Below the pieces are notes generated by a model that was not told the origin of the DNA, ran no database searches, and worked only from the letters and a program-made list of their open reading frames with translations. Of a DNA stretch of 64,000 bases, positions 1-9,787 are shown in pieces. The number at the start of each line of letters is the position of its first letter. Within the stretch, counting starts at the first letter, position 1. Origin of the DNA: Elusimicrobiota bacterium (lineage in GTDB: Bacteria > Elusimicrobiota > Elusimicrobia > Elusimicrobiales > UBA9959); assembly GCA_019135865.1 (NCBI GenBank), contig JAGVVD010000031.1, positions 1 through 64,000 of the forward strand. The letters are read 5' to 3'. Made by a program: the position numbers and the translations under genes.

Positions 1-330
1 CACCCCCGAACAGCTCGGCACCATACGCACCCTGCGCCAGGTAGGCGACTATCTCGCCGCCGGCATGCCAGCCGCGGTCCCGGCCGCGCAGACCGCCGCC
101 GCCCCCGCTGCCGCCGCCAGTCTCGACGCTTCCAAGGTACTGCTCGAGATAGTCTCCGGCCAGACCGGCTATCCCGTGGAATCGCTCAATCCCGACATGG
201 ACATGGAGTCCGACCTCGGCATAGACTCCATCAAGCGCGTCGCCATACTCTCCGAACTCCAGGAGAAGCTCCCGCAGGCCCCGCGCATCACCCCCGAACA
301 GCTCGGCACCATACGCACCCTGCGCCAGGT
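1..330 (+). repeat. Exact 42-bp direct repeat from tandem ACP domains
   Basis: Bases 1-42 are identical to bases 289-330, including synonymous positions. The offset is 288 bp (96 codons), which matches one ACP plus its Ala/Pro linker. Two consecutive ACP modules are therefore nearly identical at the DNA level. This suggests recent duplication or gene conversion in the tandem ACP array of the PUFA synthase. Confidence 0.9.
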
Positions 331-2785
331 GGCCGCACATCTCAACGCCGGCGCGGCGCCCGCTCCCGTCGTTCCGTCCAGGGCCCCCGCGGCCTCCGCG
401 GCCGCGATGGAGACCGAGCTGACGCGCGAAGTGCTGCGCCTGGCGGACCTCGATCCCGCCGCCCGCGGGGAAAAGCTGGACCTGGACAAGTCGCTGCCGG
501 TCTGGGTCGCGGACGACGGTTCCAAGCTCGCCGACGCCGTGGTCAAGGACCTCTCCGGCCGCAGCTATAAAGCGGAAAAAGTTCCGCTCGAAGTACGCGC
601 CGTTCCGCCCGCCCTGGCCGCGCTCATCGTACTCGCCCCGGCCGCGAAGCTCGGCCGCAAGGACTTCTGGGCCGCCTCCTCGGAGGAGTTCCTCAAGAAG
701 ACCTTCCGGCTGGTCCGCGCCGCCGGCCCCGCGCTGCGCGCCGCCGGCAAGAAAGGCGGCGCCTGCCTGCTGACCGTCTCCCGCCTCGACGGCGCTTTCG
801 GCCTCGACGGCCTCAAGGCCGAGCAGGACCCCGTCTTCGGCGGCCTGGCCGGCCTGGCCAAGACCGCTGGACATGAATGGCCCGAGGTCGCCTGCCGCGC
901 CCTCGACGCCGCCTCGGGCTGGGACCATACGGTCTCGGTGGCCCGCGCCGTCGCCGACGAACTCTTCTACAAAGGGCCCGTGGAACTGGGCCTCTCGGAG
1001 ACCGGCGGCAAGGTGGTGCTGCTCAGCGCCTCCGAGCGCTCCGCGCCGGGAAAATTCCCGCTGGCCAAGGGCGACGTGGTCCTGATAACCGGCGGCGCGC
1101 GCGGCGTCACCGCCGAGGCCGCCGCCGCCCTGGCCCGGACCTGCGGCGCCGCGCTGGCCCTGGTCGGCCGCAGCCCGCTGCCGGCCGCCGAGGAGCCCTG
1201 GCTCGCCGCCTGCGACTCCGAAGCCGGCATAAAAAAGGCCCTCATCTCCCGCAATCCCGGCATGACGCCGAAAGAGGCGGGCGAGCGCTGCGCGAAGCTG
1301 CTGGCCGCCCGCGAGATACGCGCGCAGCTCAACCGCTTCGAGGCGGCCGGCTCGCGCGCCGCCTACTATTCCGCCGACATACGCGACGCCGCCGCGGTGA
1401 GGGAGACCGTCGCCCGCATAAAGAAGGAACTGGGCCCCGTGCGCGGACTGGTGCACGGCGCCGGCGTGCTGGCCGACAAGTTCATACTCGACAAGACCGA
1501 CGCGCAGTTCGATTCGGTCTTCGACACCAAGGTGGCCGGCCTTCGCAACCTGCTCGGGGCGCTGGACCTGGCCGCGCTGAAAGCCGTCGCGCTCTACTCC
1601 TCGTCCACCGCGCGCTTCGGCCGCACCGGCCAGTGCGATTACGCCATGGCCAACGAGGTCCTCAACAAGACCGCCCGCCTGCTGGCCAGGCGCCTGCCCG
1701 GCTGCCGCACGGCCTCTTTCAACTGGGGCCCCTGGGACGGCGGAATGGTCAACGACGGCCTCAAGGCCCTCTTCGCCAAAGAAGGGGTGGGCGTGATAGG
1801 GCTGGAAGAGGGCGGGAAGTTCCTCGCCGACGAACTGTCCGCCGCCGACGGCCCGGCCGAGGTGGTGGTAGTCTCCAGGCCGAAGAAAGCGGTCACGACG
1901 GCTCCCTCCGCGGTCCCGGCCGGTCAGGCCGCTGGCGCCAATAAGGACCTGTCCCGCGCTTTCGAGCTGAAGCTCTCCGTGGCCGACTGCCCGTTCCTGC
2001 GCTCCCATGTCATAAACGGGCGGGCCGTGGTGCCGACGGCGGTCATGGCCGAGTGGCTGGCCCACGCCGCGCTGCACGGCAATCCCGGCCTGCTCTTCCA
2101 CGGCTTCGACGGCCTCAAGATCTACAAGGGCATACTGCTGCCCGGCGGGGAGTACAGGCTCTCCGCCTTCGCCGGCAGGTCCTCCAGGAAGGACGGCCTG
2201 TTCCGCGTGCCCGCCGAACTGCGCGGGCCCGGCGGCGAGCTGCACGCCGGCGCCGAGATAGTACTGGCCGCCTCGCTGCCGGCCGCGCCGGTCGCCGCGC
2301 CGGACTTCCCCGTAAAAGCCTACGGCCGCACGCCGGAGAAGGCCTACGACGGGATACTCTTCCACGGCGAGGACATGCGCTTCATAACTTCCGTGGCCGG
2401 CATCTCGGAGCAGGGCATAATCGCGGACGCCGCGGCTTCGCTGCCGCCGGCCTCGTGGATGCGCGGCGCGCCGCGCGACCGCTGGCTGGCCGACCCGGCG
2501 GCCCTGGACGCCGCCTTCCAGGCGCTGATACTCTGGACCTTCGATAATTCCGGCGCCTGTTCGCTGCCCAACTCCGCGGCTTCATACAGGCAGTACGCGG
2601 CCTTCCCGGCCGGCGGCACCCGCCTGGCCGCGCGAGTCACCCGCTCGGCGGAACACGCCTGCGCGGCGGACATAGATTTCACCGACGGCAAAGGAAAGCT
2701 GATAGCGAGGATGACGGGCTACGAGTCCACGGTGGACCCGGCCCTCAATTCCGCTTTCGCCAGGAAGGAGCTCAGCGCGGCTTGA
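2..2785 (+). CDS. pfaA: PfaA-type PUFA synthase subunit, 3' part (ACP-ACP-KR-DH), truncated by the window edge
   Basis: The frame is open from base 2, so the gene starts upstream of the window. Visible order: the tail of one acyl carrier domain, a complete ACP with the LGIDSIKR motif (phosphopantetheine Ser codon at 227-229), a ketoreductase with the TGGARGV nucleotide loop and catalytic Tyr at codon 1640 (YAMAN), and a PKS-type dehydratase with HVINGRAVVP (His codon 2006) and DAAFQ (Asp codon 2507, Gln codon 2519). This is the C-terminal half of PfaA/Pfa2, which carries growing acyl chains on tandem ACPs and reduces and dehydrates them. The KS and MAT domains expected upstream are not visible. 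The stop overlaps the TTG start of the next gene (TTGA), so translation is probably coupled. Ile codons are mostly ATA, which is odd for such GC-rich DNA. Confidence 0.9.
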   Translation, partial: TPEQLGTIRTLRQVGDYLAAGMPAAVPAAQTAAAPAAAASLDASKVLLEIVSGQTGYPVESLNPDMDMESDLGIDSIKRVAILSELQEKLPQAPRITPEQLGTIRTLRQVAAHLNAGAAPAPVVPSRAPAASAAAMETELTREVLRLADLDPAARGEKLDLDKSLPVWVADDGSKLADAVVKDLSGRSYKAEKVPLEVRAVPPALAALIVLAPAAKLGRKDFWAASSEEFLKKTFRLVRAAGPALRAAGKKGGACLLTVSRLDGAFGLDGLKAEQDPVFGGLAGLAKTAGHEWPEVACRALDAASGWDHTVSVARAVADELFYKGPVELGLSETGGKVVLLSASERSAPGKFPLAKGDVVLITGGARGVTAEAAAALARTCGAALALVGRSPLPAAEEPWLAACDSEAGIKKALISRNPGMTPKEAGERCAKLLAAREIRAQLNRFEAAGSRAAYYSADIRDAAAVRETVARIKKELGPVRGLVHGAGVLADKFILDKTDAQFDSVFDTKVAGLRNLLGALDLAALKAVALYSSSTARFGRTGQCDYAMANEVLNKTARLLARRLPGCRTASFNWGPWDGGMVNDGLKALFAKEGVGVIGLEEGGKFLADELSAADGPAEVVVVSRPKKAVTTAPSAVPAGQAAGANKDLSRAFELKLSVADCPFLRSHVINGRAVVPTAVMAEWLAHAALHGNPGLLFHGFDGLKIYKGILLPGGEYRLSAFAGRSSRKDGLFRVPAELRGPGGELHAGAEIVLAASLPAAPVAAPDFPVKAYGRTPEKAYDGILFHGEDMRFITSVAGISEQGIIADAAASLPPASWMRGAPRDRWLADPAALDAAFQALILWTFDNSGACSLPNSAASYRQYAAFPAGGTRLAARVTRSAEHACAADIDFTDGKGKLIARMTGYESTVDPALNSAFARKELSAA

Positions 2786-5700
2786 AACAGGAACCCGTAG
2801 CCATAGTCGGCGCCGGCGGCATCTTCCCCGGCGCCCCCGACCTCCGCGCGTTCTGGGAGAACGTGGCGGGAGGCGTCTGCTCGTCCCGCGAAGCGCCGGC
2901 TGGCCGCTGGCTGCTTTCCCCCGACGAGGCCTTCGACCCCCGCAAGGGCGAGCCCGACAAGGTCTATTCCAAGAAGGCCTGCTTCATAGAAGGCTTCTCT
3001 TTCGACCCGGCCGGCCTGGACCTGCGCCCCGGTTTCCTCGAGCGGCTCGACCCGGTCTTCCACCTGGCGCTGCACGCGGCGCGGCAGGCGCTGCTCGACG
3101 CCGGGGAGAAGCGGGTGGACCGCTCGCGCACCGGCGTCATCATCGGCAACATAGTCCTTCCCACCGACACGGTCTCGGCGCTGGCCGTCGAGACCCTGCT
3201 GCCCGTATTCGGCGAAACCGTGCTCGGCAAAAAGCTCCCGCCCCCCGGCGCGACGGACCCGCTCAATTACAGGCCGGCCGGCCTGCCCGGCGCCGTCATA
3301 GCCCGCGCCCTGGGGCTCGCCGGCGGCAGTTTCACTCTCGACGCGGCCTGCGCCTCCTCGCTTTACGCGCTGAAGCTGGCCGCGGACGCGCTGCGCGAGG
3401 GCCGCGCCGACGCCATGATCACCGGCGGCGTCTCCCGCCCCTCCTCGCTCTACACGCAGATGGGCTTCTCGCAGCTGCGCGCGCTCTCCCCCTCGGGCCG
3501 CCCCGCGCCTTTCGACGCCGCGGCCGACGGCCTGGTGGTCGGCGAGGGCGCCGGCATGTTCGTCCTCAAGCGCCTCGGCGACGCCGTGCGCGCCGGCGAC
3601 CGCATTTACGGCGTGATCACCGGCATCGGCCTTTCCAACGACGTGGGCGGCAGCCTGCTGGCGCCCAATACGCAGGGGCAGCTGCGCGCCATGCGCGCGG
3701 CCTACCGCCAGGCCGAGCTCTCCCCCTCGCAGGTGGACCATATCGAATGCCACGCCACCGGCACGCCCACCGGCGACCCGGTGGAGGTGGAGAGCCTGCG
3801 CGCCCTCTGGGGCGAGCGCGGCTGGAGCGAGGGGCAATGCGCCCTGGGCTCGGTCAAGTCCAATGTCGGCCACCTGCTGACCGGCGCCGGCGCCGCGGGC
3901 CTGATGAAGACGCTGCTGGCCTTCGAGAACAGGACCATCCCCCCGACGGCCAATTTCACCAGGCCCGGTCCGAAGGTGCGCCTGGACGGCTCTCCTTTCC
4001 GCGTGCTCTCCTCCGCGGAGGCCTGGCCGCAGCGCGACGGCCGGGCTCCGCGCAGGGCCGCGCTCAGCGCTTTCGGCTTCGGCGGCATCAACGCCCATGT
4101 CCTGGTGGAGGAATACCAGCCCGCCTCCTCGCCGTCCTTTAAAAAACCCCGCCAGTCCCCCGCGGCTCCCGTCGCCATAGTCGGCCTGGCGGCCCGCTTC
4201 GGGGCCCTGGGCGATATACGCGAATTCCAGGAGGCGGCGCTCGGCCTGCCGCGCACCGGACCGGCGGAACTCCCGGCGGAACGCCGGCGAGGCCTGCCGG
4301 CGGGACCGAAAGGACATTATCTCAAAGAGGTCGGCGTTCCGGCCGACGCCTACCGCATCCCTCCCAGGGAAATGGAAGAGATGCTGCCGCAGCAGCTGCT
4401 GATGCTCGACACCGCGGCGCGGTCCATCGCGGACGCGGGAGGGAAAGGCCTCGAGAACGCCGGAGTTTTCATCGGCCTCGAGCTCGACCAGAACACCACG
4501 AATTTCCATTTCAGATGGTCGCTGGCCTCCCTGGCGAAAGAGTTCGCCGCGGAAAAAGGCTGGCGGCTTACGGAGGAGCAGGAGCGCTCCCTGACCGCCG
4601 CGCTGCGCGAAAAAGCCGGGCCGGCTCTCTCGGCCAACCGCACGATGGGCGCGCTGGGCGGCATAGTGGCCAGCCGTATCGCCCGCGAGTTCCATGTCGG
4701 CGGGCCGGGCTTCACCATCTCCTCGGGGGAGACCTCCGGCATGAGGGCGCTCGAGGCCGCCGTGCGCGCGCTGCGCGCCGGCGAGCTGGACACGGCGCTG
4801 GCCGGGGCGGTATCTCTCGACGGCGATCCTCGCGCGCTGGCCGCGGCCTCCGCCCTGCGGCCCTTCGCCGGGGACCCGAAACCTTTCGACGCGGCCGCCG
4901 CCGGCTCGCCGGCCGGCGAGGGCGCCGTCGCCCTGGTCCTCAAGCGCCTGGACGACGCCCTGCGCGACGGCGACCGGGTCTACGCGGTGATAAAAGGCCT
5001 TGGCTTCGCCTCGGGCGGCGGCGTGGATTCGCCGGCGCCCGCGCCGCGGGCCTGCGCCGCCGCCATGCGCCGGGCTTACGCCGAAGCGCAGGCCGATCCC
5101 TCCACCGTCGGCTACCTCGAAACTTCGGGCAGCGGCGTTCCGGCCGAGGACGAGACCGAAGCCGAAGCGCTGGCCGATTTTTACGGAGTTTCCGCGGCCC
5201 CGCTGCCCTGCGCGCTGGGCTCGCTGAAACCCCTGATAGGGAACGCCGGCGCCGCCGCCGGTCTGGCCGGCGTGGCTAAAGCGGCCCTCGCTCTTTACCA
5301 GGAGATACTGCCGCCCGCCTCGTCGATAAGACCGCTGCCGGCCCTGGCGCGCGCGAAGAAAAGATTCCACCTGCCCCCGGAGCCGCAGTACTGGCTGCGC
5401 AACCGGGCCGAGGGCCCGCGCCGCGCGGCGGTCAGCGCGCTCGGCCCCGACGGCAACTGCGCCCACGCGGTGCTGGAGGCGCTCGAAGGACAGGACGGCG
5501 AGCGGCAGCAGCTCGAGCGCCGCCAGCCGCTCGGCGCCGCCAGAGAGGCCCTTTTCTCCGTCGAGGACGACGACGCCGCCGGCATCGCGGCCGGCCTCGG
5601 CGAACTGAAGTCCTGGCTGGCGGGGCAGGAGCGCGGCGCCGGCATTGAGAAACTGGCGCGCCTCTGGCTCGCCCGGACCGGGCGGCGGCCGGCGAAAAAG

Positions 5701-8700
5701 CGGGCCTGCGCGCTGGTGGCCTCCAGTCCGGCGGAACTTTCCTCGCTTTGCGCCGAGGCCGCGGCGGCCCTGCGAGCGAACCCGGAAAAGGCGGTTTTCG
5801 GCGACAGGATATACTATTCCCCCGCCGGGCTCTACCGCCCCGGCAACCTGGCTTTCGTCTTCCCCGGCTCGGGCAATCATTACATCGGCATGGGCCGCGG
5901 TCTCTGGACCCGCTGGCCCGAGATACTCCGCCGGCTCGACGCCGAGAACGGCTACCTGCGCGGCCAGATGGCGCCGGGGCTCTTCATGCCCTGGCGGCTC
6001 ACCTGGGAGGACGGCTGGCAGAAGGAAGCGGAGCTGGCCATAGTGGACGATTACAAATCGATGGTCTTCGCCTCGGTCTCGCACGGCACCGCCGTCAGCG
6101 ACCTGGTCCGCTCGCTCGGCGTTTCGCCGGCCTCGGTCATCGGCTACAGCCTCGGCGAGGTGGCCGCGCTTTTCGCCGCCAGGGCCTGGACGGACAGGGA
6201 CGAGATGCTGCGCCGCGTCAACGAGTCCAGCCTCTTCGTCAGCGACCTCGCCGGCCCCTGCGACGCCGCGCGCCGCTTCTGGAACCTGCCCAAGGACGAG
6301 AAGGCGGACTGGGTGCTGGGCGTGATAGACCGCCCGGCCGAGACCGTCCACCTGGCGCTCAAGGGCGCCGAACGCGCCGCGCTGCTGATAGTCAACGCGC
6401 CGCTCGAATGCGTCGTGGGAGGGTACCGCAAGGCGGTAGACAACCTGGTCAGGGGCATGGGCTGCGTCTTCCTGCCGCTGCAGGGGGCCACGGTGCATTT
6501 CGAGGCGGCGAAACTCGTGGAGAAGCAATACCGCGAACTCCATCTGCTGCCCACCAACCCTCCGCCCGGGATAAAATTTTACAGCGGGGCCTGGCGGCGC
6601 CCTTACGAGGTCACGCGAGAGAGCGCGGCCGACTCGGTGGTCGCCCAGGCCGTGCACGCCCTCGATTTTCCCGCCCTGATAAACCGGGCCTACGAGGACG
6701 GCCTGCGCGTCTTCGTCGAGCTGGGCCCGCAGGCCTCCTGCGCCAGGATGATAGACAAGATACTCGCCGACCGGCCGCACGCCGCGCGCTCAGCCTGCGT
6801 CAAAGGACCGGACGCCGCCGGCGCGCTGCTGCGCCTGCTGGCCCGCCTGCTGGCCGAGCGCGCGCCCGTCGATCTGGACGCGCTTTACGGCCGCGAGACC
6901 CTGGCCGCCGGCCACCGCGAAAAGCGGGCCCCGGCGAAGCGCATAAACGCCCCTCTCTCTGTGCCCGCGCCGTCCCCGCTGGACTGGACGCCGGCCCCCG
7001 CGGCGCCCGCCATTGCGGCCGCTCCCGCACAGCCGGCGGCCGTGGCGCCCCGGGCGCGGATCGCGGCGCGCGCCGAAGCCGCGCCGGCCATTCAGCCCCC
7101 GACGGGCGATATTCCCGCGCCCAGGCCCGCCGCGGGCGCCGTTCCGGGAGAGGCCCCGGAATATCTGCGGGCTTTCTCGGCGGCCTCCGCAGCCAAATCC
7201 CGGGCACATGACATTTTCCTCCGGCTCTCCAATAATTTCACCGGGATGCAGGCCCGCAATATCGCCTTCCAGGCCGAGCTGGCCCGGTTAAGCGGTACCG
7301 GGATCCCCTCCGCAGATGCCCCGGCGCCCGTGCCGCCCGCGCCCGTAACGCCGCTGAAACTCTCCGGTTCCGCGGCGGCCCCGAAAGTCTGCATGGACCG
7401 CGCGCAGTGCATGGAATTCGCCGTAGGCTCCATCGCTAAAGTCCTCGGCCCGGCCTTCGCGGAGGCCGACACTTATCCCACGCGGGTGCGCCTGCCGGAT
7501 GAGCCGCTGATGCTGGTGGACCGGATACTCTCCGTGAAAGGAGAGCCCGGTTCGCTGAAGTCCGGCAATGTCGTGACCGAACACGACATCCTGCCCGGCG
7601 CCTGGTACCTCGACTGCGGCCGCATCCCTACCTGCATAGCGGTGGAGGCGGGCCAGGCCGACCTCTTCCTCTGCGGCTACCTCGGCATAGACGCCCGCAC
7701 GCGGGGCCTGGCGATGTACCGACTGCTCGACGCCGAAGTGACCGTGCACCGCGGCATGCCGGAGCCCGGCCGCGTGATACGCTACGACATCAACATCGAG
7801 CGCTTCGCGCGCAACGACGATATCTGGCTTTTCTTCTTCAACTACGAGAGCTGGGTGGACGGCGAGCGCTTCATCAGCATGAAGAACGGCTGCGCCGGCT
7901 TCTTCACGCCGGAAGAGCTGGCCAAAGGCAAGGGCGTGGTGCTCACCGCCGAAGAGCTGGCGAGCGCGCCGGGCAAAGCCCCGGAGGGCTGGCGGCCGCC
8001 CGCCCCTTTAGAGGCCGAAAAAGAGTCCTACGACGACGCCCAGCTCGACGCGCTGCGCCGCGGCGACTACGCCGCCTGTTTCGGCCCGGCCTTCGCCGGC
8101 CTGCCGCTCAAAAAGCCGGTCGGCCTGCCGTCGGGCAGGATGAAGCTGGTGGACAGGATCCTGGAGCTCTCGCCGCGCGGCGGCCGCTACGGCCTGGGCA
8201 CGGTCAAAGGCGAGATGGACATCCATCCCGACGCCTGGCACCTGGTCTGTCATTTCACCGACGACCATGTCATGCCGGGCACGCTGATGTACGAATGCTG
8301 CCTGCACACCTTCCGCGTCTTCCTGATGCGCATCGGCTGGACGGCCGAGGAGGGTTCCTGCTGGTACGAGCCCGTTCCCGGCGTCACCAGCCGGCTCGAA
8401 TGCCGCGGCCAGGTGCTGCCTTCCACGAAGAAGGCGATGTACGAGATCGTGGTGAAGGAGATCGGCTATAAGGCCGACGGCACGCCCTACGCCATAGCCG
8501 ACGCCTTCATGTACGCCGACGGCCGGCGCATCATCCACATCCACAATATGTCGATACGCATGGGCGGCGCGCGGAAGGACGCCATAGAGGCGCTCTGGAG
8601 CGGTTCCGCCGCGGCGCCGGCCGCTGCGGCGGATCCCGGGCCGCGCCCCGCCATTTTCGACAATGCCAGCATCACCGCCTTCGCCGTCGGCAAGCCTTCC

Positions 8701-9729
8701 GAGGCCTTCGGCGAACGCTACAAGGTCTTCGACTCGGAGCGCGTCATCGCCCGCCTGCCCGGCGACCCCTACAAGTTCCTCGACCGCGTGGTTAAGATAG
8801 AGAACTGCCGCCAGTGGGAGCTCAAGGCCGGGGGATACATAGAGGCCGAGTACGATGTCCCGCCGGGCGAATGGTATTTCGGCTCGGGCGGACAGAAGTC
8901 CATGCCCTTCGCCGTGCTGCTGGAAGTCGCCCTGCAGCCCTGCGGCTGGCTGGCGGCCTATCTCGGCTCGGCCCTGACCAGTCCGGCCGATCTCTCTTTC
9001 CGCAACCTCGGCGGCACGGCGACGCAGTACGCCGAGGTCATGCCCGACGCCGGCATCCTCGTCACCAAAGTGAAAATAACCAAGGTCTCGCAGTCGGGCG
9101 GCATGATCATACAGGACTACGACATGGAAGTGCTGTGCAAGGGCCGCACGGTCTACAAAGGCGTCACCCAGTTCGGGTTCTTCTCTAAGAAAGCCCTTGC
9201 CGAGCAGGTGGGCGTGCGCGGCGCTCAGCGATACGCCCCGTCCGCCGCGGAACTCTCCGCCGCGGAGCCGCTGCACCTCGCCGCCCTGCCCGCCCTGCCC
9301 GGCAAAGAACTGATAATGCTCGACTCCGCGGAAACTTATATCCCGGCCGGCGGGCCGAAGGGACTCGGCTTCATCCGCGGCGTCAAGAAAGTGGACCCCG
9401 CCGAATGGTTCTTCAAGGCTCATTTCTACCAGGACCCGGTCTGCCCCGGCTCGCTGGGACTGGAGTCCTTCATAAATCTAGTGAAAGCCGCCGCCCTTAA
9501 GCGCTGGCCGGACCTGCCGAAGGACGCCCGCTTCGAGTCCATGGCCGTCGGGCGGAAGCATACCTGGATCTACCGCGGCCAGGTGATACCTAAGAACGGC
9601 CTCGTCACCGTGGAAGCTTATATCACCGCGGCCGACGACGCGTCCAGGACGCTGACGGCGGACGGCTTCCTGCTGGTCGACGGCCTGGTGATATACCAGA
9701 TGAAGGATTTCGCGGTAAAACTGGTTTGA
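2782..9729 (+). CDS. pfaC: PfaC/Pfa3-type PUFA synthase subunit (KS-CLF-AT-DH-DH-DH-DH)
   Basis: A 2315-residue megasynthase. The ketosynthase at about 1-450 has Cys190 (DAACASS), His324 (HATGTPTGDP) and His364 (NVGH). A second KS-like domain at about 460-930 has Glu650 where the Cys should be, so it is a chain-length factor. An acyltransferase at about 1023-1340 has GYSLGE with Ser1123. After an Ala/Pro linker (about 1383-1473) come four FabA-like hotdog domains at about 1564-1723, 1765-1930, 1962-2140 and 2170-2315. Domains 2 and 4 keep the CHF/AHF histidine (His1824, His2214); 1 and 3 lack it, as expected for pseudo-dimeric pairs. The order resembles myxobacterial Pfa3, without its C-terminal acyltransferase. 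The TTG start is chosen because it overlaps the upstream stop and has GGAAGGAG upstream. No PfaD/Pfa1 enoyl reductase lies in the window. Confidence 0.93.
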   Translation: MKQEPVAIVGAGGIFPGAPDLRAFWENVAGGVCSSREAPAGRWLLSPDEAFDPRKGEPDKVYSKKACFIEGFSFDPAGLDLRPGFLERLDPVFHLALHAARQALLDAGEKRVDRSRTGVIIGNIVLPTDTVSALAVETLLPVFGETVLGKKLPPPGATDPLNYRPAGLPGAVIARALGLAGGSFTLDAACASSLYALKLAADALREGRADAMITGGVSRPSSLYTQMGFSQLRALSPSGRPAPFDAAADGLVVGEGAGMFVLKRLGDAVRAGDRIYGVITGIGLSNDVGGSLLAPNTQGQLRAMRAAYRQAELSPSQVDHIECHATGTPTGDPVEVESLRALWGERGWSEGQCALGSVKSNVGHLLTGAGAAGLMKTLLAFENRTIPPTANFTRPGPKVRLDGSPFRVLSSAEAWPQRDGRAPRRAALSAFGFGGINAHVLVEEYQPASSPSFKKPRQSPAAPVAIVGLAARFGALGDIREFQEAALGLPRTGPAELPAERRRGLPAGPKGHYLKEVGVPADAYRIPPREMEEMLPQQLLMLDTAARSIADAGGKGLENAGVFIGLELDQNTTNFHFRWSLASLAKEFAAEKGWRLTEEQERSLTAALREKAGPALSANRTMGALGGIVASRIAREFHVGGPGFTISSGETSGMRALEAAVRALRAGELDTALAGAVSLDGDPRALAAASALRPFAGDPKPFDAAAAGSPAGEGAVALVLKRLDDALRDGDRVYAVIKGLGFASGGGVDSPAPAPRACAAAMRRAYAEAQADPSTVGYLETSGSGVPAEDETEAEALADFYGVSAAPLPCALGSLKPLIGNAGAAAGLAGVAKAALALYQEILPPASSIRPLPALARAKKRFHLPPEPQYWLRNRAEGPRRAAVSALGPDGNCAHAVLEALEGQDGERQQLERRQPLGAAREALFSVEDDDAAGIAAGLGELKSWLAGQERGAGIEKLARLWLARTGRRPAKKRACALVASSPAELSSLCAEAAAALRANPEKAVFGDRIYYSPAGLYRPGNLAFVFPGSGNHYIGMGRGLWTRWPEILRRLDAENGYLRGQMAPGLFMPWRLTWEDGWQKEAELAIVDDYKSMVFASVSHGTAVSDLVRSLGVSPASVIGYSLGEVAALFAARAWTDRDEMLRRVNESSLFVSDLAGPCDAARRFWNLPKDEKADWVLGVIDRPAETVHLALKGAERAALLIVNAPLECVVGGYRKAVDNLVRGMGCVFLPLQGATVHFEAAKLVEKQYRELHLLPTNPPPGIKFYSGAWRRPYEVTRESAADSVVAQAVHALDFPALINRAYEDGLRVFVELGPQASCARMIDKILADRPHAARSACVKGPDAAGALLRLLARLLAERAPVDLDALYGRETLAAGHREKRAPAKRINAPLSVPAPSPLDWTPAPAAPAIAAAPAQPAAVAPRARIAARAEAAPAIQPPTGDIPAPRPAAGAVPGEAPEYLRAFSAASAAKSRAHDIFLRLSNNFTGMQARNIAFQAELARLSGTGIPSADAPAPVPPAPVTPLKLSGSAAAPKVCMDRAQCMEFAVGSIAKVLGPAFAEADTYPTRVRLPDEPLMLVDRILSVKGEPGSLKSGNVVTEHDILPGAWYLDCGRIPTCIAVEAGQADLFLCGYLGIDARTRGLAMYRLLDAEVTVHRGMPEPGRVIRYDINIERFARNDDIWLFFFNYESWVDGERFISMKNGCAGFFTPEELAKGKGVVLTAEELASAPGKAPEGWRPPAPLEAEKESYDDAQLDALRRGDYAACFGPAFAGLPLKKPVGLPSGRMKLVDRILELSPRGGRYGLGTVKGEMDIHPDAWHLVCHFTDDHVMPGTLMYECCLHTFRVFLMRIGWTAEEGSCWYEPVPGVTSRLECRGQVLPSTKKAMYEIVVKEIGYKADGTPYAIADAFMYADGRRIIHIHNMSIRMGGARKDAIEALWSGSAAAPAAAADPGPRPAIFDNASITAFAVGKPSEAFGERYKVFDSERVIARLPGDPYKFLDRVVKIENCRQWELKAGGYIEAEYDVPPGEWYFGSGGQKSMPFAVLLEVALQPCGWLAAYLGSALTSPADLSFRNLGGTATQYAEVMPDAGILVTKVKITKVSQSGGMIIQDYDMEVLCKGRTVYKGVTQFGFFSKKALAEQVGVRGAQRYAPSAAELSAAEPLHLAALPALPGKELIMLDSAETYIPAGGPKGLGFIRGVKKVDPAEWFFKAHFYQDPVCPGSLGLESFINLVKAAALKRWPDLPKDARFESMAVGRKHTWIYRGQVIPKNGLVTVEAYITAADDASRTLTADGFLLVDGLVIYQMKDFAVKLV

Positions 9730-9746
9730 CGGTCTTTGTAGAGTGA

Positions 9747-9769
9747 GTCCCCGCTCGTGCCGCGGGGAC
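9747..9769 (+). other. Hairpin between pfaC and oleA
   Basis: Perfect 8-bp stem GTCCCCGC/GCGGGGAC with a 7-nt loop in the 58-bp gap between pfaC and oleA. No T-run follows on either side, so an intrinsic terminator is unlikely. It may be a processing or stability element that adjusts oleABCD expression relative to the megasynthase. Confidence 0.5.
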
Positions 9770-9787
9770 AATCGGTCAGAGAATGAA

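Noticed and set aside
2719-6780. 1353-codon open frame antisense to pfaC
   Set aside because: A mirror of GC-rich codon bias; composition is Arg/Gly/Ala-rich without family motifs, while the plus-strand frame shows clear catalytic domains.
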